From assembly GCF_028453695.1 (NCBI RefSeq), contig NC_135777.1:18899714-18963713 (forward strand): DNA of 64,000 nt. The letters are read 5' to 3'. The translations under genes and the position numbers were made by a program. The notes under the pieces are model-generated. The model did not search any database. It was not told the DNA's origin and was given only the letters and a program-made list of their open reading frames with translations. This document shows, piece after piece, positions 51,340 to 63,318 of this stretch. The number at the start of each line of letters is the position of its first letter. The first letter of the stretch is position 1. Source of the DNA: Augochlora pura (taxonomy: Eukaryota > Arthropoda > Insecta > Hymenoptera > Halictidae).

Positions 51340-52060
51340 CATAATGTGAGCAGAAGAAAACACTGAAACTAGATGATACGAATAGAATTATAAATATTGA
51401 TGGTGTGTGAGTGGAAGTTTCATTCTTTATCATATAACTTATGTAAAATAACCTATGTAAAATATTGGCAACATGTGATATGAATAAAATGTTAACTATA
51501 GGAACTATACGATACAAATAGAACGTGAAACATTAAAAATATGGCATAAGTTAAACGTGAAATATTAAAAATATATGATATAATTAGAATATAAAAAATT
51601 GAAAATATATAACACGAATAGAGTATAAAATATTGCAATTATGCAATATAAGCAGGATGAGAAATAATTAAACCATATAACCTGAGTACGTTATGAAATC
51701 ATTAAATATCAAAACTACTACAAATAGAGAACATCAAATAATGTAACAGTGTGAATATACAATACCGAATACTGTATTTCTATGAATAGAACAATACGCA
51801 TTGAAGCAGTACGAATAGAAAATAATAAATATTGAATCCCTATGAACAGAATGGGAAACACCATAGACCGTAGACCAAGGAATATTGACCAAATATTGAA
51901 ACTAAAAAAAAAAAAATAAAATTATAAAGGTATACGAGTAAAGCGTAAAATATCGAAAGTACATAAATAAAGCCTAAACTACCGGGTAAAACGTGTGAGG
52001 TATCTAAAATATTCGCGAGCACGTTCGGGCGCAGAAAATATTAGAGTACATTATCGAGCG
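51340..52060. repeat. Decayed ~35-40 bp tandem repeat
   Basis: Variants of GATACGAATAGAA followed by TAAAATATTGAAAATAT recur through the block at irregular spacing. Clear examples start near 51374, 51512, 51578 and 51615, and GAATAGA words recur near 51785, 51807 and later. Units are heavily diverged, consistent with an old minisatellite. Confidence 0.55.
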
Positions 52061-54145
52061 TGAACGAGCGAAGTGGAATCTAATGAAGAGTAGTGCGCGT
52101 TATTCGATATAGTAGGTAGTACAGAGAGAGAGAGGAATCGAACGGAGACTTGAGTGCATTATTAAATACAGTAAGTGGGTAATGGTGGAATTAGTCGTAC
52201 CATTGAGTGAATCGCCGGGCTGTCGCGAGAGAGACATTCTATAGAAATTGTACGGACCGTAGACATTTTGCTTTGGACGTTAACGATTTTGCACGGGACC
52301 TCCGCGTTCTAAACTAGTATGTGCTCTCTAGCTCGCTAACCCGGGTTGTTTACACGATTAATATTCTACACCGTTTCGATCGAAAGTTCGGTCTCACCGG
52401 AGAATTTCCATTTTTAATGAATTCGATTGCGAGCAGTTACGCGATCAAATTTGTTTAACGGAACGGGCCGCTGCACGGTTTGATCGATGTGTTCCCGTGC
52501 TTCCGTGGTCCGACAATATGCCTTGTTTTTCTTTTTTCTTTTTTTTCTTTGCCCGCGACTAGTTAATCAACGGAGGGGTGACCTCATTAAATAGTTACAC
52601 CCCGGCGCGATGTTACGTTAAACCGAACGAAACAGCGTGCGCGCGTGTATACACCGAATAATTGGCCGAGACTTCGTTTCCGTGGACGGAGCCCGGACCG
52701 GCGAATAGGACATTGTAATCGGGTTACGAGCCGAGTGTTTTCAATTCTCCGTCGATTATATCGAAATCGATGGTAATTGAGAACGGTCGAAACGGGCTGG
52801 CCGGCCACCGCAAGTGTATTCGTGCTCCTGATTAATTTGTAATTAATGAACGGCGGCGGTTCGCCGCGAGTTACGATAATTAAAAATTCTGTAACACGAG
52901 ACACTTTAAATCGTAAATTCCGCTCGATAACCCGGGGGGTGCTCTCGTTACGTATCGAGCGCGAAATAAAGACGAAGAGGGTCGGGGGGACAGTTTCGCC
53001 GACGAACAGGTAGCTGCTGCTGCTGCTGCTCGGGCCATATTTATTCGGTAATTAATTTAATGCGCGCGTAATTAAGTTGGTAATTCAGCGGCGGCTACGG
53101 AGGATGGCAGAGTCGATAACCGTGAATAGGGCGCGCCAGGTACACCGCAGACATTTACCGTTTAAAGTTTATGAAATAGTTTTCGTCAACGTCGCAGCTT
53201 TCCGTACACGTCGACCATTCGACTGGATCCATAATCGAATCAGAGAGGCTTTTCGCGAACTCGATTAATGGGGAGGGGGCTACGTTCGTCGCAATTTGTA
53301 ACTATCAAAGCTGTTGTCTCGAACTATACGTCTCGCGGAACACGATAAGTCCGGTAAACAAGGAAATTTAAACGTCTCGGGGGGGTCTTTGACAATTAAT
53401 AATTTGCCAGCCGATTCATCGCGCTAAACACTGCTGTGTACCTGTCGGAGGTTATTAAACGCGTTCCGCAAGGGCAACGTATAAGAGACGGCAACTTAAT
53501 CAGTATTAATGCGTTTCGAACACGGGCAAAACCTCTCTGCAGCTATCTTGTAATTTAGCTCGCTGATATTTATGCGATCGCAGCAACAGATACGGGTTTG
53601 CTACGTTGACGAGATACGCTTTGATATAAAACGGCGGACAGGTTTACAAACACTTAATCAACGCGGTGATTAAATGTTCTTGCTCCTATGAAATTATTTC
53701 GAAGCATGATGCCGCGCGCGTACGTTGTTCCCGAGTTAATTAATACTTCATCGATCGAGGAGACGCGCAGTTTACAAGGAAAATTGTTTGTGCAAACACA
53801 GAGCGAAAGAATTCGTTACGGCTCGCGTTACAAGGAGCCCCGACGGTTCTCACGCGTTCCCGTTGAATATTTGTTACAGGAACTGTGCAACCGTTGGTCC
53901 GTGTAACAAACCTGAACTCGATTCAACCTGGCACTTCGGCGAATGCGGCGCGCACGCGCGAATGTTCGCAGACCGGGGATCAAAATCCTCCTGCTAGTAG
54001 CTAAATAAACTCCCGGGCAGTAATGAAATTTCCCGCCCCGGCCTACCGACTCCCGGAAATCTTACGCTCCCCAGACCTCGGGAACCGCGAGCGAAAGAGG
54101 CAGTCTCCCGCCTCGGAAACAAAAGTTAAACCCCGCAACAGGATC

Positions 54146-54188
<43 letters not shown>

Positions 54189-55142
54189 TAGTCGGGGCGC
54201 GATTTCGGCGGGCGCGAAACGCGTCGACACAAAGCAGAGATACTCTCGTGGCCGTGTACAAGCTCAGCCTTCCGCGATCTAATCGTCGAACAAAGGGCGC
54301 CCGGGGAGAGAGAGAGGAGCCGGCCATCCGTTTCGCCGTTTAACCGGGCTCCTATTGTCGGGGCTGAGAACCGCGAGAGGAGCGGAAACCGGCCGCGAAA
54401 CGGAGAGCGCAAGGCGAGCCGTAATTATCGCGGATCGCTTAATGGCTCTGAAATAAAATACTACGAGATACGGAGCGAGAGTCAACCGGCACGGCGACGA
54501 TAGAAAAGAGACAGGAGAGGGGGAGGGGGACAGAAAAAGATATCCCCCCTCCCCCTCCCCGGTGCGGGCAGCACGCGGGGTCGGGTTCGTTCTTTCGTTT
54601 CGAAATTCTTTCTGATCTCATTAATCCCCGGCCGAAGCCATTACCTCGATACCCGGGCCGCCACCGGAAGATACGAGACAGCCGAGCGAGTCAAAGGGTA
54701 GAGGAGGGAGAGGGCCGACTTCAATGATATCGGAGGGATATAAAACGAGCGCGAGATCCAATAGACCGTTACCTCTGACCAGCCCCGGGCTTATTTAATG
54801 CCCGGACCCGGCCCGTGTTTCCTCCCCGCGTCGCCTGGATCACCGGAACACTATCACGGCACGGAGCAACGCCGGCTACGCGATATCCCGCTCGCGCTTT
54901 CACCAATACGCAAAATTAATTCGCCGCGGATTCTGCTTTTTACCGCTTCCGACCCGCGCTTCTCCCTCTTTCTGTCCCCCCTTTTTCTACGGCGGTCTCT
55001 TTTTTCCTACATCACTTCTCTCCCTCTCCCTATCTATCCATCTATCTCTCCTCTGTCTCCGTCTCTCTTTTCCTTCTCTGACCCTTTTCCATTCTCTCTC
55101 TCTACCTTTTCTCTTCCTCTGTCGCTTTTTCTTCCCCCGTCG
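52061..55142. other. Non-coding stretch, mostly GC-rich
   Basis: Contains (TGC)n at about 53011-53028, (GA)n at 54149-54184 and purine-rich tracts near 54510-54540. TATAAAA at 54738-54744 is an isolated TATA-like string. From 54960 the plus strand becomes almost pure pyrimidine, which produces a spurious 282-codon frame from 54798. No gene is supported. Confidence 0.5.
54149..54184. repeat. (GA)n microsatellite
   Basis: About 18 uninterrupted GA units. Confidence 0.95.
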
Positions 55143-55367
55143 CCCCCCCCCCCCTCCCTCCCCCCCCCCCCTCCCCTTTTTCTCCCAGTGTCCCGCCCCG
55201 GCCCCCTCGTTTTTCACTCTCGCGACTGTTTCTCCTTTTTGAACCCAACGCAGAGCGAGCGACCATTCGTTAATGGATCGACTCCGCAATCGAAGCGGCC
55301 CGATGCAATTTTGTTTCGACGTACAAACAATGAAAAATACCACCCACCGAACGGGGTCCCGCTTTTC

Positions 55368-55408
<41 letters not shown>

Positions 55409-55523
55409 NNNNNNNNNNNNNNNNNNNNNNNNNNNNNNNNNNNNNNNNNNNNNNNNNNNNNNNNNNNNNNNNNNNNNNNNNNNNNNNNNNNNNNNNNNNN
55501 NNNNNNNNTCTCTCTCTCTCTCT
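55143..55523. repeat. Pyrimidine tract: C runs and (CT)n across second gap
   Basis: C runs of 12-13 residues at about 55143-55171 are followed by unique sequence and then (CT)n at 55375-55408. The tract is broken by N and resumes as (CT)n at 55509-55523. Confidence 0.9.
55409..55508. other. Assembly gap (100 N)
   Basis: Exactly 100 N with in-phase TC repeats on both sides. The gap is almost certainly an unresolved long (CT)n microsatellite whose true length is unknown. Confidence 1.
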
Positions 55524-55986
55524 GTCTCCCTCTCTCTCTCCGTGCGGCTATACACCGATACCACCCCACCCCGTGTGTACACGGGAGCGCGCGCACCCGC
55601 ACGCCGTGCACACCGATGTTTGCGCCGGCCGGACGGTAATTGTTAATCGCGGAATGTTGCGAGTGCATTAAACTGATTGCCAAATAAATGGATTGTTTGG
55701 GAGCGGTTGATCGGTCGCGGGGACTTTTCGGGAACAATTAGCTGCGACTGCTTGACGCTCTTTTTGCGAACTGTCATCGTTTTTCGGGCGGATGGAGGAT
55801 CTTGGCATTCCTTTGTTTGTACGCGTTTGGTTTCGTGGTTTGTTCGATCCTTTTTTTTTAACAGGAATGTGGAGCATTTGTGGTTGCATGAATGGGAGCT
55901 GCATGTTGCATACTGTATTTTCGAGGTGTTGTTTAATTGCTTGCAGTATTTGTTTTACGGCTGACTGGATCAGTTACTGATCGTCC
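55524..55986. other. Non-coding stretch, no gene seen
   Basis: Unique sequence, G/T-rich on the plus strand from 55680 on. No exon or repeat is recognised. Confidence 0.5.
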
Positions 55987-56144
55987 TTAACCCCTTGCCG
56001 TACTGTTGGGTTGGCAACTAAGTAATTGCGGATTCAGAATAAGAAGGAAAATTCAATTCTTTTGCTTAAAAATATAGGTTTATTATTTAATAATATTAGA
56101 CAAATCAATTTTAGCACTGTCTTTCTTTCAAGGCTTCGTTTTAA
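55987..56144 (+). mobile_element. Mariner terminal-repeat remnant beside TTAA-type MITE ends
   Basis: TTGGGTTGGCAACTAAGTAA followed by TTGCGGATT (56006-56034) matches the terminal inverted repeat of hymenopteran mariner elements as I know them. About 70 AT-rich bases follow and no opposite terminus is found, so the copy is truncated. It sits directly after TTAACCCCTTGCCGTAC (55987-56003), itself like a TTAA-type MITE end. A second such end, TTAACCCTTTGCACTCGG, starts at 56141. This suggests mariner inserted into or next to an older element. There is no transposase. Confidence 0.65.
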
Positions 56145-56505
56145 CCCTTTGCACTCGGCTGTCCCCTCTCTATTCTTCAATTATCAATTCGCAAACGCTG
56201 CTCTTTTCTGCGAAACCTATAATTCCGGCGACTCGCGGGAAAGTCGGTTGCATAATCCCGGCGAAAAACACGGGCGGTTTGGACCGGCCGACGGATTCCT
56301 TGGGTCGGTAATTCCCGGTTAATTGGGATCATTAGAAAAACATTAGTCTGGCAGGGACGGTTCCTCCGAGGCCCGCTCGCAGGAGCGCCGTTCATTAACG
56401 CGTCGAACGGCGAACAGGGTTAACGAACTTTATTAGTCCGGATGCGGCGCGAAACGAGGGCTGCGCAACGACTTCCTCGTTCTCACTGATCGCTCTCCCC
56501 AGCCT

Positions 56506-56557
<52 letters not shown>

Positions 56558-57780
56558 CCCTCCGTCCGGCTCCGCGAGCGGTTCTTGCGAAGCGCGCCGG
56601 CCGGGGCCGATTTTCGCGCGGGGAGAATTCCGAGGGAAAATTCCGCGGGGAGGGTCGCGTGTTTTCGCGAGCCGCGGGGAAATTGGATTCGCGGCTGGTG
56701 ATTTTCCGCGCGTCGCCACCGGCCGAAATTTAATTTTCATTTAACGCGGACGCGGGGAGAGAGAGAGAGAGAGAGACAGAGAGAGTCGAAGTACCGGGAC
56801 GGAGAGAGAGAAAGAAAGAGAGAGAGAGAGAGAGAGAGGAAGTACGCGCGCCGAACGGTTTTGCTTCGGCGCCGGCGACACAGCGGAATTAAGAGACAAA
56901 GAGTATAGAGAGAGGCTCTAATTAAAGTCTGAATCGTAAACGAGCGCCGGCCGGATTCCCTCGAGACACCGAAAACGAAAAACGAGAAACCGAGCCATCG
57001 CATTGTTTCAGCCCTTTGGAGCGGCCGCCACCTACGCCTCGTCGTTTCCCCGTTATCCTTCTGTCTCCCTCCGTCTTTTGTGCCCGGCCGCTTTCTTCTC
57101 CTTCCCCGCGCCGCATGTAAAGTGCCGCGCTGGCACGAGTCTCGTTGAATAATGAATATACCGCGAGGTCTCGGCCGCTTTCGAAACGGGACGCGACGAC
57201 GCGGGGCTCGATGATAGAATAATTTCTTGTGTACCCCGCGATTTAACGGAGATTTCGAGGATCGTATTATTGCATCGCGAATGAGACCTCCTCCCCGCCT
57301 GCCCGCTCATTGATCGCGACCGCGCGCTCGCCGAATCAATTAATATTAAACGCGCCACTAATGAGTAGACCGTCGGGCGGGCTTCATGCAGATTCATTGC
57401 CGTGTAGACGAATTTAGAGAAATGGAAACCGAAGCCTGGGTCGCCCCGCTAACGAGAGTCCCCCGTGAACGAAGAACGAAACGGGCACTGTGTTAAATTT
57501 CAATTATCTTCGTTGATTCGCCGAACTTTCCGCGAATTTTGCACTTCGCGGTTCTCGGCCGACGGAACGGCGAAATTAATAGAAAATGTTGTCGCGCGGG
57601 TAAATTTACTCTGTGCGTGAAACAGTTAGCTCCAGTGCAAATATTTCTTCTTACGGCGATACGTTGCGACGGGAGTTTGCTTCGAAAGTTTATATTTTCA
57701 GAGAAGGAACCGAAGCGACGCGCGTTTCGATTGAAATTCTATTTTTCTTGCCGGCAGTACGAATAATTTACGACTGACAT
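56145..57780. other. GC-rich non-coding stretch with CT and GA tracts
   Basis: Starts with the solo MITE-like end CCCTTTGCACTCGG. It carries (CT)n at 56512-56554, (GA)n at 56757-56776 and (AG)n at about 56818-56838. No gene is supported. Confidence 0.55.
56512..56554. repeat. (CT)n microsatellite
   Basis: About 21 uninterrupted CT units, one of the longest simple repeats in the window. Confidence 0.95.
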
Positions 57781-58140
57781 TCTTCCTCGGAACAAATTAT
57801 TCCGCTCTAGATACCTATCATATTTAAAACGCTGATAGTAAAAAATTCTGTATCAAATTCTCTATGACATTTGTACTTACATTTATATTTTGGCTGTAAT
57901 AAAATAAGCTCTAATAAATAATAAATTATGAGTTTCATTTTTCAATTGAATATTGAGAATTGATGTTCTGTACCGAACCAATAAATTAAGAAAATACTAA
58001 CTAAAATTTGTTATACTTATCTCGTTGTAATCTTGTGTACGTATATAATTTACTTATTCATTTTAGCGTTAAACTAGATGCAGAACGTTCACATTAGTAT
58101 GCAGACACCTACACCTGTTCTCATTGCTAAAGCACATTGT
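57781..58140. other. AT-rich flank, no gene seen
   Basis: AT-rich unique sequence leading into the minisatellite block. No element ends or exon. Confidence 0.5.
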
Positions 58141-58144
58141 GACA

Positions 58145-58750
58145 ATAGGTTGTAACAGTAGGCTGAGTCAGTAGATTAGGTCAGCAGATTCAGCCGGGAG
58201 ATTCTGTCAGTAGATTTAGCATGTAGATGCGGTTTGTAGTATCATCCAGTATATTCGAACAACTATTGAACCTCTACTGAAACTATGCATTGAAACAGTA
58301 TACTGGAACAGTACATTGAAACAATATACTGAAACTGTATACTAAAACAGTATACTGAAACGGTATATTGAAACAGTATATTGGAACAGTATGTTAGAAC
58401 ACTATACTCAAACAGTATATGCAATTGGTACACTCAATCAATATAACCTGGATATAATCAATAGTATAATCATCTAGCAAATTCAACCTATAGTTCAATC
58501 ATTTAGCAAATTCAACCAATAGTTCCATCATTTAGCAGATTAAAGCGGTAAAATCATCTAGCCCATTCAAGAAGTGCAATCATCTAGCACCTTCAAAGAA
58601 TTCAATCGTCTAGCAGCTTCAAAGAATTCAATCATCTATTACCTTCAAATAGTGCACTCATCCAGAAGATGCAATCAATACGTTCAGCCAATAAATGCAA
58701 CGAATTTATGCAACGAGTACCTGGAACCAGTAGATTCAGCCAGTAGAATG
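58145..58750. repeat. Composite minisatellite (15-bp and ~30-bp periods)
   Basis: Three parts follow each other. From 58145 to 58240 there are CAGTAGATT-type units. From about 58275 to 58430 there are roughly ten diverged 15-bp units of the type AACAGTATACTGAAA. From about 58450 to 58675 there are ~30-bp units of the type CAATCATCTAGCACCTTCAAA. CAGTAGA words return at 58727-58748. The parts look like stages of one evolving array. No protein is supported. Confidence 0.8.
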
Positions 58751-60787
58751 TACCATGCCGCGCGAAACGCCTCAAGATCTCCAAAAAACCGTACCAATTA
58801 CTCTTCCTAATGGTTCTCTACAGCAAACTTCAAGCTCCTCTTTCTCGAATCGCTTTTACACGGGTGAAAACATTTTCCGCCCGACCGAGAGACTCGCGAA
58901 AAAGCTTCGCCGTAGTCGGTTCGGCAACAAAGAAACGCGCGAGCGCGCGGACCCGTCCATATTTCTCGCGGGTCGACTCGAAATTTACAAATTTCCACGG
59001 CGGAGAGGGCGTTCACGATGAAACGGGGTTCGCGTCAGGCCGCGTACGGTGCATCAATCATCCCGGTCTCTCTCCTCTGTTCCGCTTTTCATCCGGAGCC
59101 GCGCGGATAACGTGTTCGAGCTTTTGATGGTTCGGCGGAGAGGTCTCCGCGCGCGCAACGCCGCGCCGCGCCGGTGAAAAAAAAGGAAAAGATAGCCGGG
59201 CGAGTTCGATATCAGCTGCGCCGGTTCTCAATGCTATCTGCGGCTCCTGTTGAATAGCCGAAGAAAGAGGAGCAGCTCCGCCGGAATCTCGCGCGCGAGA
59301 AAAAAGGAACGTTTTTCGCGGGCGCCGCGCGAACGCCAAAGAAAACAGCACGGCGTTGCTGATAATGCGGCCGCGCGATACCAATAACGAGAGGAAACAG
59401 AAAGGGTTCCGCGAGCGCTTTATCCGCGCGAGCACACAGCGCTCTCCTCTTCTATTGTCTCTGTTCTCGTAGTTTCTCTCGCTCGCCACTCGTCTCGCAG
59501 AGAGAGACCCTCCTTCCGGCTCTCGCCGGTCGCGTGACACTGGCGTCCCGTTTCAAACGCACCGGAGCATTTTCAAACGCCCGGCACTGCGATGAAATAA
59601 AGAACAAGTGTCTGGTAATTCGTCGCCCCGCCGAGTGGAAACTCCGAAAGTAAATAGGAGTTAGCCCGAAACAATGGGGGAGGGGGACGAGTGCAAGGGA
59701 CTCGTTGCAATCGGTTTTGCCCGATCGATCCTCGAGCAAATCACGGACTGCGGCGAGCATTACTCGGTTCGCGGCTCCTATTTCTTTCGTTGTTGCCATT
59801 CAAAGTTTCTTCGAATCGGAAATCTGGTGGAGCGACTTTTGTTTCGTCGGTAACTTTTATCACTGGGTATCCTACTTTCCCGAATGTTATACATACATTT
59901 TTCGAATGAAACTTCGGATAAAAACAGTTCCATTGTTCAAGTTTCAATGGAGATATGAGCGGAAAGATTTATACGGTACATTGTGGGCTTGATTTATTTT
60001 CAGGCATAATTAACTTCATATTTATCGAGGAAGACGTTACATTTTTCATTCTCTCATTTTATTTATTTTTGAATAAGGTACAAAAATAAAATAAATTAAT
60101 ACCTCCCATAAAATAAAAGGATATACAAAATTAATTTTTCCTTTTTTAATACGTCTTGCTTCGTCCCTTTTCTTTTAACAGAAGTACAAAAATATTTAAT
60201 ATCTTATTGAACAAAATGCTAGCTTACGATATCAACATGACAGCGTGATAAGGATCGTGGGAACTGCAGGCTCGCAAAACAGCCACGGTTTTACCAGAGA
60301 TTTCGGTCGAGCATTTGGGTTGATTCGGTCGAATATTTTGCAAAAGCGGTGTTGTTTTCTGGGACCCCATAATTCCACCGCGGGGTCGAAGTGTGTTCAA
60401 AATCTCTTGGACCACGAAACCCGTACCAATTCTATCCGGCGCCGCAAGTGCGGCATCGTATCGGCTCGCGCCGAGTCCATCGCTTGATTCGCTCGACCGC
60501 AAACAGTTTTAGCCCGCGGCCACAAACTGTTCGCCCACAATCGATACTACTCAGGCGGAACGAGTTCGAAAAACCCGCGACCGATCCTTTACCCCCGCGC
60601 GCGCTCTGCAAGTCTGCAGACTGGACGCTGGCCGCGATTGCTTCGCGAAACGGAACCTCTCCACGAGCTTGCAAATTCTGCATCGATGAACGCCGACGGT
60701 TATCGAGACACGATTGTCCCGGATTTGTTAAAAATGAACCGAGAGAGACTTTCGCGAGGAAACGGGCGCATTTCTGAACACGAGATT
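58751..60787. other. Non-coding stretch, no gene seen
   Basis: GC-rich to about 59930, AT-rich at 59990-60240, mixed after that. The overlapping frames at 59058-59799 run antisense to one another and lack domains. No supported gene. Confidence 0.5.
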
Positions 60788-60958
60788 GTACCTTTTTTCG
60801 TGCAGAATCTGTACCTTTTTCGTACAAAGCTTGTACGTTTTTCATTCGAAACTTGAACCCTTTTCCTACAAAATTTGTACTTCTTGTGTATAAAAGTTGT
60901 ATTCTTTTCATATAAAATTTCTGGCTTTTCACAGAAAATTTTCAAGTTTTTGATCACA
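60788..60958. repeat. 22-bp tandem repeat, about seven units
   Basis: Units of 22-23 bp start with GTACCTTTTT or a variant and end with ACAAAATTT or a variant, from 60788 to about 60941 plus a partial unit. They are 50-75 percent alike. The minus-strand frame across them (60700-60957) has a lysine/arginine-rich heptad-like pattern, which is explained by the DNA repeat. Confidence 0.8.
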
Positions 60959-62865
60959 GTGCTCGCATTTGTTTAAAGCGAAACTTTGATACCGTGGTCA
61001 CGTAACATTCGTATTTCTCTCCCATCACTTAATTCAATGGCGGTACTAAAGGCTGGCCCAGACGTGGCCAGTAATTTAGTAGAGTGGCGAGTAATTTAGT
61101 AACATATTCTGTCTGGGCGCTAGGATTTAGTTGACTAGATTCCTAAAACGGTTGTGTCCAGCAAATTCATTAAACGATAACCAGACTGCGGATTGTCCTT
61201 CTATTCTTCGTGTAGCTTCTGTAACGCGATGTTCTATCACCGTGCTCGCAATTGCCCGAATTTTTCGACTCATATTCTATGGACCTTAAATTGTCCTTAT
61301 TATTAACTGCTTTCAAACGTACGACACTCCTAATTGAACAGTATAGTTCTCTCTGGCGAATGAAATTGAAATGAACGAAGCCAAGAGAAGAACCCGATTG
61401 TACACCTATTTCTGATCAACCAATTCGCCAAGCAGTAAAAAGAGAATCGCAATAAAGGGGGAAACGTCGGTCTTCGTTAAATTTTCCGTTCCGCCGGCTC
61501 GTACCGCCGCCGCCGCCGCCGCGCATCTCTAAAATCCGTCTATTTATGATAATTCAATGAAGCTGCGCGAGAGCATCCGGTTGCGGCGTCGGTGTCGACG
61601 TCGACGGCCGAGTCCGAATCGATTCGCTGAAAAATACCAGTCCGCGGGCCCGGCGGTACACGTACATTCGGAATCGATATTTAATCCAATTTAGGCGGCG
61701 GTCCGTGTGCAGAAAATCCGCCGGCCGCGCACCGGCGCGCCGGCGTTCCGCGCGTCCGCGGGCTAGAGACAGAGGGGATTCAAAGGGCGCGGGAAAGCGA
61801 TTTCCTCGGAAAAAATGTTGCGCGACACCTGCTTACCCGAAGGCCGGCCGCGGACAGTCGTACACCGCCGCGGAAAACGCAGAGTCGCCCGAAGGTGTGT
61901 GGGGGAGGGAGGGGAGAGGGCGCCGGGCTAGGGCGATATCCGGCAATTTCGGTAAAAGGGTTCGCCTATATAAAGGGCCCGCGCACCTGGTGACGCTCCG
62001 CGCCGGGCGTCGCGCGTCGCCTCAACTAAAAGCTATTTTCCCGTAATTCACGAGCCTGTCTGCCGGCGCACAGCTTGCCGAGATACGCCGACGACTGTAC
62101 AAGCCCCAGCCCGGCTTCCATCAATTTTCCGGGGACGACGTTGCGCTCTGGCCGCCCTCCTAGCGGCATTTCACGGCAATAAGTCGTAACTCGAGCGGCT
62201 ACGGGGGACCCCGGGCGCAAGGACACACCCGGCAGGAGCCTCGAGGTCCTGCGGGACGCCGCTCCGCAAGGCACCGGATCCTCCGGACCATCCAGCTGAG
62301 CTGGGTTGCGTGGATACTCCCTTCTCGTTCCACGGAATTTATCGCGCCAATAAGCTCCCGCTAATTTTTCCCGAACCTCGCGCCCGCACTCTCTCTCTCT
62401 CTCTGTCTCTCTCTGGTCTAGCTTCCTTCGAAATGGCAGCCTGTTAACGCCGAGACAGCCAACGGCTACACGAACGTTTCCCAATGTCGTTGGAGAAAGA
62501 GCTTTTCTTAATTCGATCCTTAATACTTGGATTCTTTTAATACGCTATCGATCTTTCAGATATTCTTTATTCTCCGAATGTGGAAAAATTCTGCTTGAAA
62601 CATCTTCGCTCGATATTTCGTAATCGCTTAACGAGGCAAATAAATTCAAGAATTGAGACTGAAAACGTACGGGTTAATGAAATTACTCCTCGAAAATCAG
62701 TTCTAATGCGGGCGTCTTAAACGACGATGTTACGTACGGAGATTTTCTCCTGACGTTTTTCCTTTCTTCTCGAAGGCATACGCTAAATAACGTCGGCGGG
62801 GAACAACGGTCCTTTCATTCTAAAAATAGAACACCCAATCTACCACACATCCCCGATTCTTAGAC
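60959..62865. other. Non-coding stretch up to candidate promoter
   Basis: Contains (CCG)n at 61503-61522, a TATATAAAGG string at 61966-61975 in GC-rich DNA, a CCAGCTGAGCTGG palindrome near 62292 and a short (CT)n tract near 62389-62404. The segment 62490-62760 is AT-richer. No supported gene. Confidence 0.5.
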
Positions 62866-62875
62866 CCATCCGCGG

Positions 62876-62891
62876 CGTGACTTCGGTCACG
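62876..62891. promoter_or_regulatory. Perfect hairpin-forming palindrome upstream of TATA box
   Basis: CGTGAC and GTCACG form perfect 6-base arms around TTCG. It lies 43 bases before the TATA box at 62934. It could be a dimeric transcription-factor site; no factor is assigned. Confidence 0.5.
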
Positions 62892-62933
62892 TAGGCCCAG
62901 CCCCCACTACCGAATTTTCCAGTTTCCACCGCG

Positions 62934-62966
62934 TATAAAAGGGCTGAGATTTCTCTTCTCAGCGGG
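62934..62966 (+). promoter_or_regulatory. Candidate TATA-box core promoter
   Basis: TATAAAAG at 62934-62941 is followed 27 bases later by TCTCAGC, an initiator-like sequence with its A at 62961. That is the expected TATA-to-start spacing in insects. The predicted start overlaps a perfect stem-loop, CTGAGA / TCTCAG (62944-62962). The orientation agrees with the strand on which the downstream stem-loops pair best. Confidence 0.5.
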
Positions 62967-63318
62967 GCAGTTTCAAATCAAATCGTGACGCGAGACGTAG
63001 CAAGATCGAGCCCTGTTCTCCTTCGAGCAATAGTTAACCCCCGCCGACTTGGTGCGAAAACCAGGAAGCGTGTCTTAGGATCATCGCGAATCACATACTA
63101 CACTTACGCACTTGTAACAGACTGAAGTTGTTAGATTATATTAGTTACTTTCAAATCAGTGTACAAATTATTTCACTTCCATTTCCTAGTTCGAGTCAGT
63201 TGAATGGTAACGATCTCACATAGATATACCTTTGCCGCTCAAGGTGTATCGAATAATATTTCTTTGAAATTACGAGCCAAATTTAGAATCATACCAAAAC
63301 CCCATTACCCTTACTGAG

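Noticed and set aside
54798..55646. 282-codon open frame
   Set aside because: It runs through pure pyrimidine sequence and the N gap and gives Ser/Leu/Pro low-complexity peptide in all frames.
60432..60957. Basic heptad-like protein on the minus strand
   Set aside because: The pattern is fully explained by the 22-bp DNA repeat at 60788-60958.
61966..61975. TATATAAAGG as a promoter
   Set aside because: No initiator-like sequence at the right distance and no downstream unit.
62767..62774. Heat-shock element TTCTCGAA upstream of the array promoter
   Set aside because: Only one dyad; a functional element needs at least three alternating units.
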